From Seonamhaeicola sp. S2-3 (lineage in GTDB: Bacteria; Bacteroidota; Bacteroidia; Flavobacteriales; Flavobacteriaceae), in NCBI RefSeq assembly GCF_001971785.1, contig NZ_CP019389.1, positions 2,863,001 through 2,927,000 of the forward strand: a DNA stretch of 64,000 bases, in the 5' to 3' direction. This document shows, piece by piece, positions 53,816-61,990 of this stretch. The notes below the pieces were generated by a model. The model had not been told where the DNA came from. It ran no database searches and was given only the letters and a program-made list of their open reading frames with translations. The position numbers and the translations under genes are program-made. The number at the start of each line of letters is the position of its first letter. Position 1 is the stretch's first letter.

Positions 53816-55333
53816 TTAATTTTCCAGTATGTTTTCAAAATCTTGTATCAATGGTTTATCATCAATAAAGTTATATAGTGTTAGCTGTTGTACTTTATAG
53901 TAAATAGCCCAATAGTTTTGTAAAGTTCTAATGTAATTCTCGTTAGCTTGTTGCCATGCTTTTCGCGATGCCGTTAAGTTTAAAAAATCGACACTTCCAG
54001 ATAAAAACCGTTTTTCTGTTAGGTTATAAGATTCCTTGGCTATATCTCTAGTTCTTAATGCACCATCTACCAATTCTTTTTGCAGATTAAAATCTAATAC
54101 ATTTAGGGTAACATCTTGCTTGTAGTTTTCCTCGTTTTGTTGTAGTTCAATATCCACAACATCTTTATTCATTTTTGCTGTTTTTATTTTCCCTTTACGT
54201 TCTCCCCAATCTAATATAGGTACAGTTAATTGTACAGAAACCATTTGCTGGTCTAAAAATCTGCCATAAGCATCTACAAACGTGTTAGCTTGTTGGTTTA
54301 AACCATAGCTAGCGTTTAATGATAAATCAAAACGATTATCTTTTATGGCTTTATCTAAATCCCTTAAGGCCTCAATTTTTCTAAGTTTTAAGTCGAGTAT
54401 GTCTGGGTTGTTTTGATAAGCCAAATCAATAGCCTTATTTAAGTCTATACTTAAATCTGTTATTAATTCAGGGAGCTCTGGAAGGGCATCTTGGGGTAAC
54501 TGGTCTCTTAAAAACAGTTGTAATTCTGCTTCTGTCTTTTGTAAGTTTTGCAAGTTTTCGGTTAAATTAGTATTAGCGTTATAAACATCTAATTCTAACT
54601 TTAAAAGTTCATCGCGTTCTATTGCTATTAAATCGTAGCGTTGTTTGCCAATTTTAAAAAGTTTTTCTGCTGTCGTTTTATTCTCTTTGGCCATTTCAAC
54701 TTTTTTACTGGCTAATGCCCATTTAAAAAATAAGTCAACCGATTTTAAATTAATGGTTTGTAACTCGTATAAAAAATCTTGTTTCGCTTTTTGAAATTCT
54801 AAAGGCGCTGTTTTTTGTTGCCATTTAAAGGGGTTAAAAGCCATTATGGGTTGCGACAAACCAATTCGTACAGGGGTTGCATTATAACTTTCGGTTTGTA
54901 AATCGCCAAAATTCTCAAGCCTATTAAAACTAGAATTTATAAATAAACGTGTACCTGTTGCTGCTATGTTTTGACTCAGCGACAAATTAGCGAAACTATT
55001 TATAGTTTGTTGCTGCCTAAATACATCTATATTTTGTTCGGAATCATAACGTTCAATCAACGCCCTATTAAATGTAAAGGGTCTCGTTTCAAAATCAATT
55101 TTAGGGAGTAAACTCGATTTAAAAGATCGAAACTGCCAATAATTAACGCCATATTTTCGTTTCGCCTTAAATACATCTAAGGAGTTTTTACTGGCCAGTT
55201 TTAAAATATCATTAAGCGTTACACCTTTTTGATAATCCTTTAGCACTCCTTGCTGTTGTGCTATGATAGAAGCACAATTTAAAAAGATGCTTATTCCTAG
55301 TCCTATTTGTAATATATGCTTATTTACCTTCAT
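53816..55333 (-). CDS. TolC-family outer-membrane channel
   Basis: A 505-residue exported protein (signal MKVNKHILQIGLGISIFLNC...IAQ). It has two OEP repeats of long coiled helices, such as EFQKAKQDFLYELQTINLKS and NVLDFNLQKELVDGALRTRD, and the AYQNNPDILDLKLRK segment common to TolC-like proteins. It forms the outer-membrane duct of tripartite pumps. Its start codon overlaps the stop of RND permease B by 4 bp (ATGA), so the two are translationally coupled. With the fusion lipoprotein at 58420 it completes one tripartite exporter. Confidence 0.88.
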   Translation of the reverse strand: MKVNKHILQIGLGISIFLNCASIIAQQQGVLKDYQKGVTLNDILKLASKNSLDVFKAKRKYGVNYWQFRSFKSSLLPKIDFETRPFTFNRALIERYDSEQNIDVFRQQQTINSFANLSLSQNIAATGTRLFINSSFNRLENFGDLQTESYNATPVRIGLSQPIMAFNPFKWQQKTAPLEFQKAKQDFLYELQTINLKSVDLFFKWALASKKVEMAKENKTTAEKLFKIGKQRYDLIAIERDELLKLELDVYNANTNLTENLQNLQKTEAELQLFLRDQLPQDALPELPELITDLSIDLNKAIDLAYQNNPDILDLKLRKIEALRDLDKAIKDNRFDLSLNASYGLNQQANTFVDAYGRFLDQQMVSVQLTVPILDWGERKGKIKTAKMNKDVVDIELQQNEENYKQDVTLNVLDFNLQKELVDGALRTRDIAKESYNLTEKRFLSGSVDFLNLTASRKAWQQANENYIRTLQNYWAIYYKVQQLTLYNFIDDKPLIQDFENILEN

Positions 55334-58300
55334 ATTTTCTTAGTAAAATGATAATAACAAAGTGGAATAAAGTACAGACTTACTAAAGTCCCAAGTAGCA
55401 TCCCACCAATTAAAGCCACCGCTAAAGGCGCTTGTAACTCTGCGCCTAATCCACTAGAAAACAATAAAGGCACTAGGGCTAGAATGGTTGTTAAACTTGT
55501 CATTAATATTGGTTTTAAACGTCTTTGTCCTGCTACGAACAAGGCTTTGACCAAGGAAAAGCCTTGGTGTTGTAATTGAATTATAGTATCTATTTTTAAA
55601 ATAGAATCGTTTATAATAATACCGGCCATAACCACGAGGCCTATCATAGACATAAGGTTAATACTCATGCCAAACAATTTTAAGAACAAAAATGCGCCTG
55701 CTAAATCTATAGGCACTTCTAGTAATATGATGAGCGGCAAAACAAAAGACTCAAATTGCGAGGCTAGAATAAAGTAAAGCAGTACTAAAGAAATTAATAA
55801 AACAATTTTAAGCTCTCCCATGAGTTCTTTGTTTGAAAAAAAGCTCCCTGAAAAACTAACATCAAACCACGAATTATGACTTACTACCTCCTTTACCTTA
55901 TTTATAGTAGATTCAACCTGATTATCATTAACATTAAATTGAACAGGAAAATATTCTCCCTCTGTACCTCCTGTTATGGTTTTTAAATCTTTAGCCTTTA
56001 CTGTTTTTATAAAGTTTTTTATTTGAAAAACAGCACTATCTTTCGCCTTTACCGTAGTTTCATTTAAAATAGCGTTAAGATGCTTAGTTTGATTTCCTAG
56101 TATAACAGGAACAAAATTTTGATTATCAGTTATAGACAAAATTTCACGTTCGTTAAAAGCGCTTTTTAAGGTGTTAAATAATGTGCTAGAAGCCACATTA
56201 TAGGTTATTAACTTTTCTTGGTCGGCTATAAGTGTAATATGATCTTCCCATGCTATAGGTTTTAATGTGATATCATTTAGGTGGCTTTGTATTTGATACC
56301 AAAGAGTTTTTAACTGTTCGTTTTGTTGACTTCCTAAATTTTCTACATGCCTTAAACGAGCAACTAAAGGCGCGTCTTTATTAGAAAATATTAAACTAAA
56401 AATATTATCTACATCTTGAAAATTATAATTCGCATTAGGGTAAGCTAACTTAAGAGCATCGCTCAAAGTATCAATTATTTTAAATAATGCTGTTTGCGAT
56501 TTGGTTTTAATGTAAATAGTAGTTTCAGAAGTTTTAGCGTCCGCATTTTTATCTAATAGAAATTGTTGCGTACCTACGAGTGCCGTTTGATTAATTAAAT
56601 CTTTGGTTACAGGTTTTAATAACTCTAGAACTCTGCGTTTGTTTTCGTCAACATTAATAGGCGCGTTCCAATCTATTTTCAGTATGGTTTCTGAGCTAGA
56701 AAATTGAGGCATTTGAGATTTTGGTAATACAGTAAATAATGCCATTGCGGCAACCAAAAGCAAAAGACTTATACCCCAAGATATTTGCTGTTTTCGCATT
56801 ACCCAACGGAATCCTTTTTCATAAACATCAGCGTAGTTTACTGTGTTTATTTCAGTTAGAAAACGATTTATTTTATGTGATGTTTTCGTTTTTCTTAAAT
56901 GAAACAAACGGTACAATACAGGTAATAATGTAATAGAAACAAAAAAGGAAATAAATAAACCTATGCTTATAGCCATGGCTTGATCGTAAAACAAAGCCCC
57001 ACTAACACCACTTAAAAACACTAAAGGAATAAACACCGCACAGGTGGTTAAGGCTGAACTTAACAAAGGTTTTATAACCTCTGTAGTTCCCGTAACACAA
57101 GCCTTAGATAAATTATAACCACGCTCTCTATATTGGGTTATATTATCTATAACAATAATAGAATTATCTATCATAAGCCCAATACCCAACACCAAACCAG
57201 AAAGCGATATAATATTTATTGAAATATTTAACAAATGAAAAAACAATAAACAAATAATAATAGAGGTTGGTATAGTAATCCCTATTAATAAAGGAGATGT
57301 TATATTTTTTAAGAAAAAAAACATGACTATAAAAGCCAATAACATACCCCATAATAAACTTTGAAATAAATTGTTTATAGCATAATCTAATAGTTTAGTT
57401 TGATCTCTAGTTATTGAAAAATTAATATGCGGATAGTCCTTTTTTAACGCTTTTATTAGTTTATTTAGTGATGCTTTTAAATCGTTCATTTTAGCATCAC
57501 TTTGTTTTATAATAGCCATGGTTAAGGCTTCATCACCCTGAGACAAAACCAATCCTGTCCTCTTTTGCGGATGTTCAATAACTTCGGCTAGTTCTTTTAA
57601 CTGAAATACGCGATTTTGGTGATTGATATAAACGGACTCAATATCTTTTATGGTATTTAATGAAGTGCCTAAGCGCACATCGTATTGGTACTGATTGTCT
57701 TTTATTAATAAACTCCCTATATCTAAGTCATTTTTCTTTATACTAGATTCTAAATTTTCTAAGCTAATCCCCAGAGCATCTAATTTATTTTGATTTGGTA
57801 TAATAATAATTTCAGAAGACACCAATCCACTAATATCTACCATAGCAACCTCGTTAACCTGCTCTATGCGCTTTCGAATAACTTGATTGGTAAAACGATT
57901 AAAATCTACAAATTTCTGAGATACAGGGTATAAACTGCTCGTTTCATTTTTCCCATTTTTAATATTACCCTTAGCCTCATTAATTGACATGCTTAAATAA
58001 AAAACAGGAATATCTGTAGCACTAGCCTTTATAACTTTAGGTCGTTTTACAGTTTTTGGCAACCCACCCATAATACGGTCTATCTTTTCATTGACTTCTA
58101 TAAACGCGTAGTCTATATTGGTGCCGTGCGTAAAACTTAATCGTATAACTCCAGATGCTTTACTCGTTTCACTTTTTATATCCTTTAAATGACTCACTTG
58201 CATTAAACGGTATCGTAAAGGTTTTACAATAGCATCTTCTAATTGTCTTGCCGACATGTTATCTGCTTGTACCTGAACAGTAATCTCTGGCACATCTATA

Positions 58301-58410
58301 TCAGGCATTAAGGAAACAGGGATAAACCCAAAAGCATATACGCCTAAAATAAGAATACCTAAAGCCGTCATTAAAACAGCGATGGGTTTATGTATTAAAA
58401 ATTTTACCAT
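55330..58410 (-). CDS. RND-family efflux permease B
   Basis: A 1,026-residue inner-membrane pump with the usual two-fold layout. The N-terminus FLIHKPIAVLMTALGILILG, the DIDVPEITVQVQADNMSARQ segment and the helix repeats fit the HAE1/AcrB group. TM4 is GLMIDNSIIVIDNI with Asp-Asn where AcrB has Asp-Asp, and TM10 GIIINDSILKIDTI differs from the AcrB Lys site. The same Asp-Asn substitution occurs in permease A. It is coupled to the TolC-like gene (4-bp overlap) and follows the fusion protein gene by 9 bp, so it forms a full exporter. The export substrate may be a product of this cluster rather than a drug; this is inference. Confidence 0.9.
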   Translation of the reverse strand: MVKFLIHKPIAVLMTALGILILGVYAFGFIPVSLMPDIDVPEITVQVQADNMSARQLEDAIVKPLRYRLMQVSHLKDIKSETSKASGVIRLSFTHGTNIDYAFIEVNEKIDRIMGGLPKTVKRPKVIKASATDIPVFYLSMSINEAKGNIKNGKNETSSLYPVSQKFVDFNRFTNQVIRKRIEQVNEVAMVDISGLVSSEIIIIPNQNKLDALGISLENLESSIKKNDLDIGSLLIKDNQYQYDVRLGTSLNTIKDIESVYINHQNRVFQLKELAEVIEHPQKRTGLVLSQGDEALTMAIIKQSDAKMNDLKASLNKLIKALKKDYPHINFSITRDQTKLLDYAINNLFQSLLWGMLLAFIVMFFFLKNITSPLLIGITIPTSIIICLLFFHLLNISINIISLSGLVLGIGLMIDNSIIVIDNITQYRERGYNLSKACVTGTTEVIKPLLSSALTTCAVFIPLVFLSGVSGALFYDQAMAISIGLFISFFVSITLLPVLYRLFHLRKTKTSHKINRFLTEINTVNYADVYEKGFRWVMRKQQISWGISLLLLVAAMALFTVLPKSQMPQFSSSETILKIDWNAPINVDENKRRVLELLKPVTKDLINQTALVGTQQFLLDKNADAKTSETTIYIKTKSQTALFKIIDTLSDALKLAYPNANYNFQDVDNIFSLIFSNKDAPLVARLRHVENLGSQQNEQLKTLWYQIQSHLNDITLKPIAWEDHITLIADQEKLITYNVASSTLFNTLKSAFNEREILSITDNQNFVPVILGNQTKHLNAILNETTVKAKDSAVFQIKNFIKTVKAKDLKTITGGTEGEYFPVQFNVNDNQVESTINKVKEVVSHNSWFDVSFSGSFFSNKELMGELKIVLLISLVLLYFILASQFESFVLPLIILLEVPIDLAGAFLFLKLFGMSINLMSMIGLVVMAGIIINDSILKIDTIIQLQHQGFSLVKALFVAGQRRLKPILMTSLTTILALVPLLFSSGLGAELQAPLAVALIGGMLLGTLVSLYFIPLCYYHFTKKI

Positions 58411-58419
58411 AAATATTTA

Positions 58420-59520
58420 TTAATGACTATTTTTAACACTTACCTCACTATCATGAGCTAAATTTAAGTTGTTGGAGATAATAATAGTATCTCCTACAGT
58501 TAAAGATGCACTACTTTTATCTGGATGGGGTATCACAGCATAGGCTTTACTGTTTTCAAGTGTTTTCAGGATATAAGTCCAATAGGCTTTACCGTTTTTA
58601 ACCGTAAATAACACCTCTTGATTATCTCTTAAAACGACTGCCGATTTAGGCACGACAAATTGATCTGGAATGTCCTTTTTAATAAAGACCTTAACATTCA
58701 TGCCTTCTAATAAATGACCATCATTTTTCACTTGGGCTTTTATTAAAATAGTGCCATCTTTTTCAACCTGTGGATTTATGGTGGTTATGGCGCCTTCGTA
58801 AGATTTACTTGTTGCAAAAGGTTCAATTGATATTTTATCTTTTGATTTAATATCTTTAAGTTCAGATTCTATCACATAAAATTCCACCTCAAAGACAGCA
58901 TCATTTATTAACGTAATAAATGCTTTGCCCGAATTGATCTGATCGTGTTTTTTACTATCTATATTGGCTATTTTACCACTAAAAGGCGCTATAAGTTTGG
59001 TGGATTTTAAATCGAATTGCGCATTTTCTAATTGATGAAGGGCATTTTTATAACCAGACTTAATAGCCATCATCTCATATTCTTCTTTGGGAATGGCATC
59101 TTTATTATCGGCATTAAAACCGCGTCGAATTTGTAAATCGTTAAACTCTAAAGTGGCTTGTTTTAAATCTATTTCTGCTTTATTTACTTTTTGATGGTAA
59201 GTAAAAGCATCTAAACTAGCCAATAGCTGCCCTTTTGTAACATAATCTCCATTTTTAACGTAAATGTTATTGAGTTTTTCGCTTACATTGAATTTTAATT
59301 CGCTTTTTTCTAAAGCTACAAGCCTACCGTTACTGACGAGTTCTTTCTTGAATGCCCCTTTATCTAAAACCAAAATATCTACCTCGTTTTTTTCGGGGAG
59401 ATATTGTTTTTTGTTAATGGATTTTTCTTTATTTTCTTTGGGTTTGTTGCAGTTCAATAAAATGCTAAAACAAATCATTAAAAAAATACAGCGTGTTAAA
59501 TTTTGACGTTTTTTACTCAT
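58420..59520 (-). CDS. RND membrane fusion lipoprotein
   Basis: A 366-residue periplasmic adaptor with a lipoprotein signal (IFLMICFSILLNCNKPK; Cys24). The lipoyl halves are NVSEKLNNIYVKNGDYVTKGQLLASLD and KLIAPFSGKIANIDSKKH; between them lies a helical hairpin (KAEIDLKQATLEFNDLQI). A beta-barrel domain (FEVEFYVIESELKDI) and a membrane-proximal domain complete the HlyD/AcrA fold. It links permease B to the TolC-like channel, and the three genes are contiguous. Upstream, 41 bp away, is CxxC protein 2, so the exporter is attached to the second peptide module. Confidence 0.9.
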   Translation of the reverse strand: MSKKRQNLTRCIFLMICFSILLNCNKPKENKEKSINKKQYLPEKNEVDILVLDKGAFKKELVSNGRLVALEKSELKFNVSEKLNNIYVKNGDYVTKGQLLASLDAFTYHQKVNKAEIDLKQATLEFNDLQIRRGFNADNKDAIPKEEYEMMAIKSGYKNALHQLENAQFDLKSTKLIAPFSGKIANIDSKKHDQINSGKAFITLINDAVFEVEFYVIESELKDIKSKDKISIEPFATSKSYEGAITTINPQVEKDGTILIKAQVKNDGHLLEGMNVKVFIKKDIPDQFVVPKSAVVLRDNQEVLFTVKNGKAYWTYILKTLENSKAYAVIPHPDKSSASLTVGDTIIISNNLNLAHDSEVSVKNSH

Positions 59521-59561
59521 TCTCTATATTAATACTTGTTAATATTTGTGTTTTTGACACT

Positions 59562-60143
59562 TCAATCAATATTGTTTATTTGCTTAAAATATCTATCCTC
59601 TAAATTTGTTGAAGATTTTATAGGGAAAAAGACATTTGAAACCTCTAAATCCTCGTCTATTGTAAAATAATATGGATAAGATGCGTTTTCCATATTTCTG
59701 TAAAAAGAAATATTGTTGTTCATTATTGAATACATAGGGGCGCTTATTTCCTTTTCTTTTTTTATTAACTTCAATTCCCTTAAAGAAAAACCATTAGAAA
59801 CAATTATATATTTCTTACCACTATTTTTTATTTTTGCAAGAGAGTCTTCAATACATGAATCACAAAAACGAGAACTTATATATAATACAATAGTTAAATC
59901 ATAAAAAACATCTTCAACAAGTTTTGAATTGCCTTCAATAGATTGTAACACATAATTATCTGGAAATTTAAAAAACCCTGAATACTTTGATTGTAATAAA
60001 ACCCTAGATTTTAACTCTACTATTTCATCATTTTGTTTTTGCGATACATTTTTATATTCTTCTAATGAGTAAATATAAAATGAACCTAAAAAAAAGAACA
60101 TAAATAATAATACACCAATATATAGCCAGTTTTTATTCATCAA
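59562..60143 (-). CDS. Membrane-anchored thioredoxin-like CxxC protein 2
   Basis: A 193-residue protein with an N-terminal anchor (WLYIGVLLFMFFFLGSFYIY) and a periplasmic domain containing TIVLYISSRFCDSCIEDSLAK (CxxC about 95-98; given in two parts: TIVLYISSRF then CDSCIEDSL). This is a thioredoxin-like active site after a beta-strand. It is the counterpart of the protein at 51114-51740: same order, size and anchor. Its ATG overlaps the stop codon of propeller 2 by 4 bp, so the two are made together. A role in disulfide formation of the six-Cys peptide 2 is inferred. Confidence 0.66.
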   Translation of the reverse strand: MMNKNWLYIGVLLFMFFFLGSFYIYSLEEYKNVSQKQNDEIVELKSRVLLQSKYSGFFKFPDNYVLQSIEGNSKLVEDVFYDLTIVLYISSRFCDSCIEDSLAKIKNSGKKYIIVSNGFSLRELKLIKKEKEISAPMYSIMNNNISFYRNMENASYPYYFTIDEDLEVSNVFFPIKSSTNLEDRYFKQINNID

Positions 60144-61417
60144 AAGTCCTTTAATTTGTAAGTTATTATAACTGGGTTATCCATTTGTTTTATTTTACTT
60201 ATTTTTTCCCAATCACTCTCTTTTACATACTTTTTAATTTTTTCATTCGCCCAAATATGATTCTTTAATCCGTATATATCATTAGATTCTCGTATACCAA
60301 TAAAAGTGCCATCATTTTTACATGCAAGAGGGGGGGTTACCAGTATAGTTAGAGGTTTTTCTTTATTAAACTTAAAGCCATTACCGTACATCAAAGATTT
60401 AGATTCCTTATTATAAAACAAAAATGCTCCCCTTTCATTTCCAAAAACTTCAAAAAAACAAAATTTACCTGCTATTAAATAATCACCTGAAAAGTATAAG
60501 TGATTAGAAAGTAGCTGTCTAAATTCATCACTATTCAGATTTCTTTCCCAAGCATCACTTGGCAAACCTTTTTCATCATACTCAAATTTGATTTCAGGTA
60601 CCAATCCACTATCATCAACTCTCCAAATACCGTCAGAATATGGGTGATGATAATATATCTTATCACCAAACTTTCGCAGAGGCTTTCTAGAGACTAATGA
60701 ATTAGGATTGTCTGGGTTTTTAAAACCTAGTCCCAATGGAACTGAATTACTATCTGCTAAAATAAGACTATACGAGGCTATTGAAGGAGTTCGAAGGTTT
60801 TTTTGCACTTTGCTGGCAGTAAAAATTGAGTTGTGTTCTCCATACTCATGCTGCCAAATCATATAATACAACGGCCTTGAGTCTATAATTTCTCCTGAAA
60901 ACTTATACCTAAATATTTTTCTAAGTTTAGTATCTAGAATTGAAATAAACTTCTTTTTATCATTAATGGCAATATCACTAATGCTAAGTAACTCTCCGGG
61001 ACCTTTCCCTATTGTTCCTATATTGTTTAAAAATTCACCATTATGATTAAAGCGCAATAATTTATTATTTCTTTTATCATGAATAAAATAATAGTTTGAA
61101 CAGAATAAGATGTTATGGACTTTTCCTATAATGCTATTTGGTGAGGTCTCTAAAGGTATAATTTCTATACTAGAAATCAGATCTGCCAAATTAATCTTTA
61201 AAGAACCTAGTACATTTTTTGGAATCACTACTTTTTCGGCCCCATTATTATATATATCAAATAATTTGATATCATCCTTGTTAATTTCAATTTGCTCTTT
61301 ATGCCCCTTTGCACCAATACTATTTAAAATTGTTTCGTTATTAGATGTATGTCTACAACTGTAAAACAAAGAAATTAATAAAATTATTGATACTTTTAAA
61401 CTTATAATACTCTTCAT
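60140..61417 (-). CDS. 6-bladed beta-propeller lipoprotein 2
   Basis: A 425-residue protein read from ATG 61417 (MKSIISLKVSIILLISLFYS, lipid Cys21). The 36 in-frame residues above this Met run into the spacer after the peptide gene and are not part of it. Propeller signatures include IEIIPLETSPNSIIGKVHNI, YYFIHDKRNNKLLRFNHNG and the hallmark IGKGPGELLSISDIAIND. Paralogous to the propeller at 51763-52917 but diverged and longer. It follows peptide 2 by 52 bp and is translationally coupled (ATGA) to CxxC protein 2. The role is unknown; see propeller 1. Confidence 0.82.
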   Translation of the reverse strand: MKSIISLKVSIILLISLFYSCRHTSNNETILNSIGAKGHKEQIEINKDDIKLFDIYNNGAEKVVIPKNVLGSLKINLADLISSIEIIPLETSPNSIIGKVHNILFCSNYYFIHDKRNNKLLRFNHNGEFLNNIGTIGKGPGELLSISDIAINDKKKFISILDTKLRKIFRYKFSGEIIDSRPLYYMIWQHEYGEHNSIFTASKVQKNLRTPSIASYSLILADSNSVPLGLGFKNPDNPNSLVSRKPLRKFGDKIYYHHPYSDGIWRVDDSGLVPEIKFEYDEKGLPSDAWERNLNSDEFRQLLSNHLYFSGDYLIAGKFCFFEVFGNERGAFLFYNKESKSLMYGNGFKFNKEKPLTILVTPPLACKNDGTFIGIRESNDIYGLKNHIWANEKIKKYVKESDWEKISKIKQMDNPVIITYKLKDF

Positions 61418-61469
61418 TTTTATATTTATTTTTTTTAAAGGGTAGATTTTTAACCCACCCGTTGTTAAA

Positions 61470-61799
61470 TTAGCAAGAAGGATCGAAAGGAGTACAATTC
61501 GCCCAAGGACCAAATTCTGGCACACAATCTATCCCACCAGGTACCCAATAATAGCTTTCTTCAACTCTACCGTCATCGTGATAAATCCATGAGGTACACT
61601 TTCTCTGATAACTCACTGGTTCATCAGCATAAGGCTCTTCATCACAATCAGAATTCCACCACGGACATTCTGCATTGGCAGTATTCATAGATATAGCATC
61701 AGCTAAATTAAATTTTCTACTTTCCACTGCATTTGTGTTTAAAAACATAGCCAGCACAAATGCCGCTAGAAATCCAATTGCTTTTATCGTTTTTTTCAT
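61470..61799 (-). CDS. Six-Cys secreted peptide 2, NVEALA-like precursor
   Basis: A 109-residue precursor. Its hydrophobic segment (KAIGFLAAFVLAMFLNTNA, 6-24) is followed by LADAISMNTANAECPWW; the AxA is at 41-43 with Glu44 next, the same pattern as in peptide 1 and NVEALA-family leaders. The mature part (44-109, 66 residues) has six Cys at 45, 52, 68, 92, 102 and 109, again with a C-terminal Cys, and many Trp and Tyr (CPWWNSDCDEEP, SWIYHDDGRVEESYYW). The mature sequences of the two peptides do not align beyond Cys number, so they may be fast-evolving. Upstream is element copy 3. Confidence 0.72.
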   Translation of the reverse strand: MKKTIKAIGFLAAFVLAMFLNTNAVESRKFNLADAISMNTANAECPWWNSDCDEEPYADEPVSYQRKCTSWIYHDDGRVEESYYWVPGGIDCVPEFGPWANCTPFDPSC

Positions 61800-61835
61800 T
61801 TTATTAAATTTTAAATTTATACTTATTAATATTTT

Positions 61836-61990
61836 AAGTTTTATAAGGCATACTACTTTTAGAATATGTAATAGACTAATACATTAGACTACTAAAATCT
61901 TTTTTAAAGATTCCCTTATTGTAAAAAAACACTTTATATCATTGGCATTGGTTTTTAGTTAAACAATTTGTTTTTGTGATTATATGTTTC
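61836..61990 (-). repeat. Conserved upstream element, copy 3 (before peptide 2)
   Basis: A diverged copy. The inner hairpin is reduced to AAGT (about 61836-61839) and ACTT (61855-61858), in a matching context (TAAAAGTAGTAT). The block 61939-61985 (tcattggcat...ttttagttaaacaatttg...gtgattatat) matches the 57-bp block of copies 1 and 2 with a few substitutions and a 5-nt insertion. Unlike those copies, this block is inside a gene: it encodes the last residues and stop of the O-antigen-ligase-like protein. Confidence 0.7.

Noticed and set aside
46767-58410. The two RND systems as multidrug resistance determinants
   Set aside because: Their relay residues differ from AcrB and their neighbours are peptide genes; drug efflux is not supported by context.
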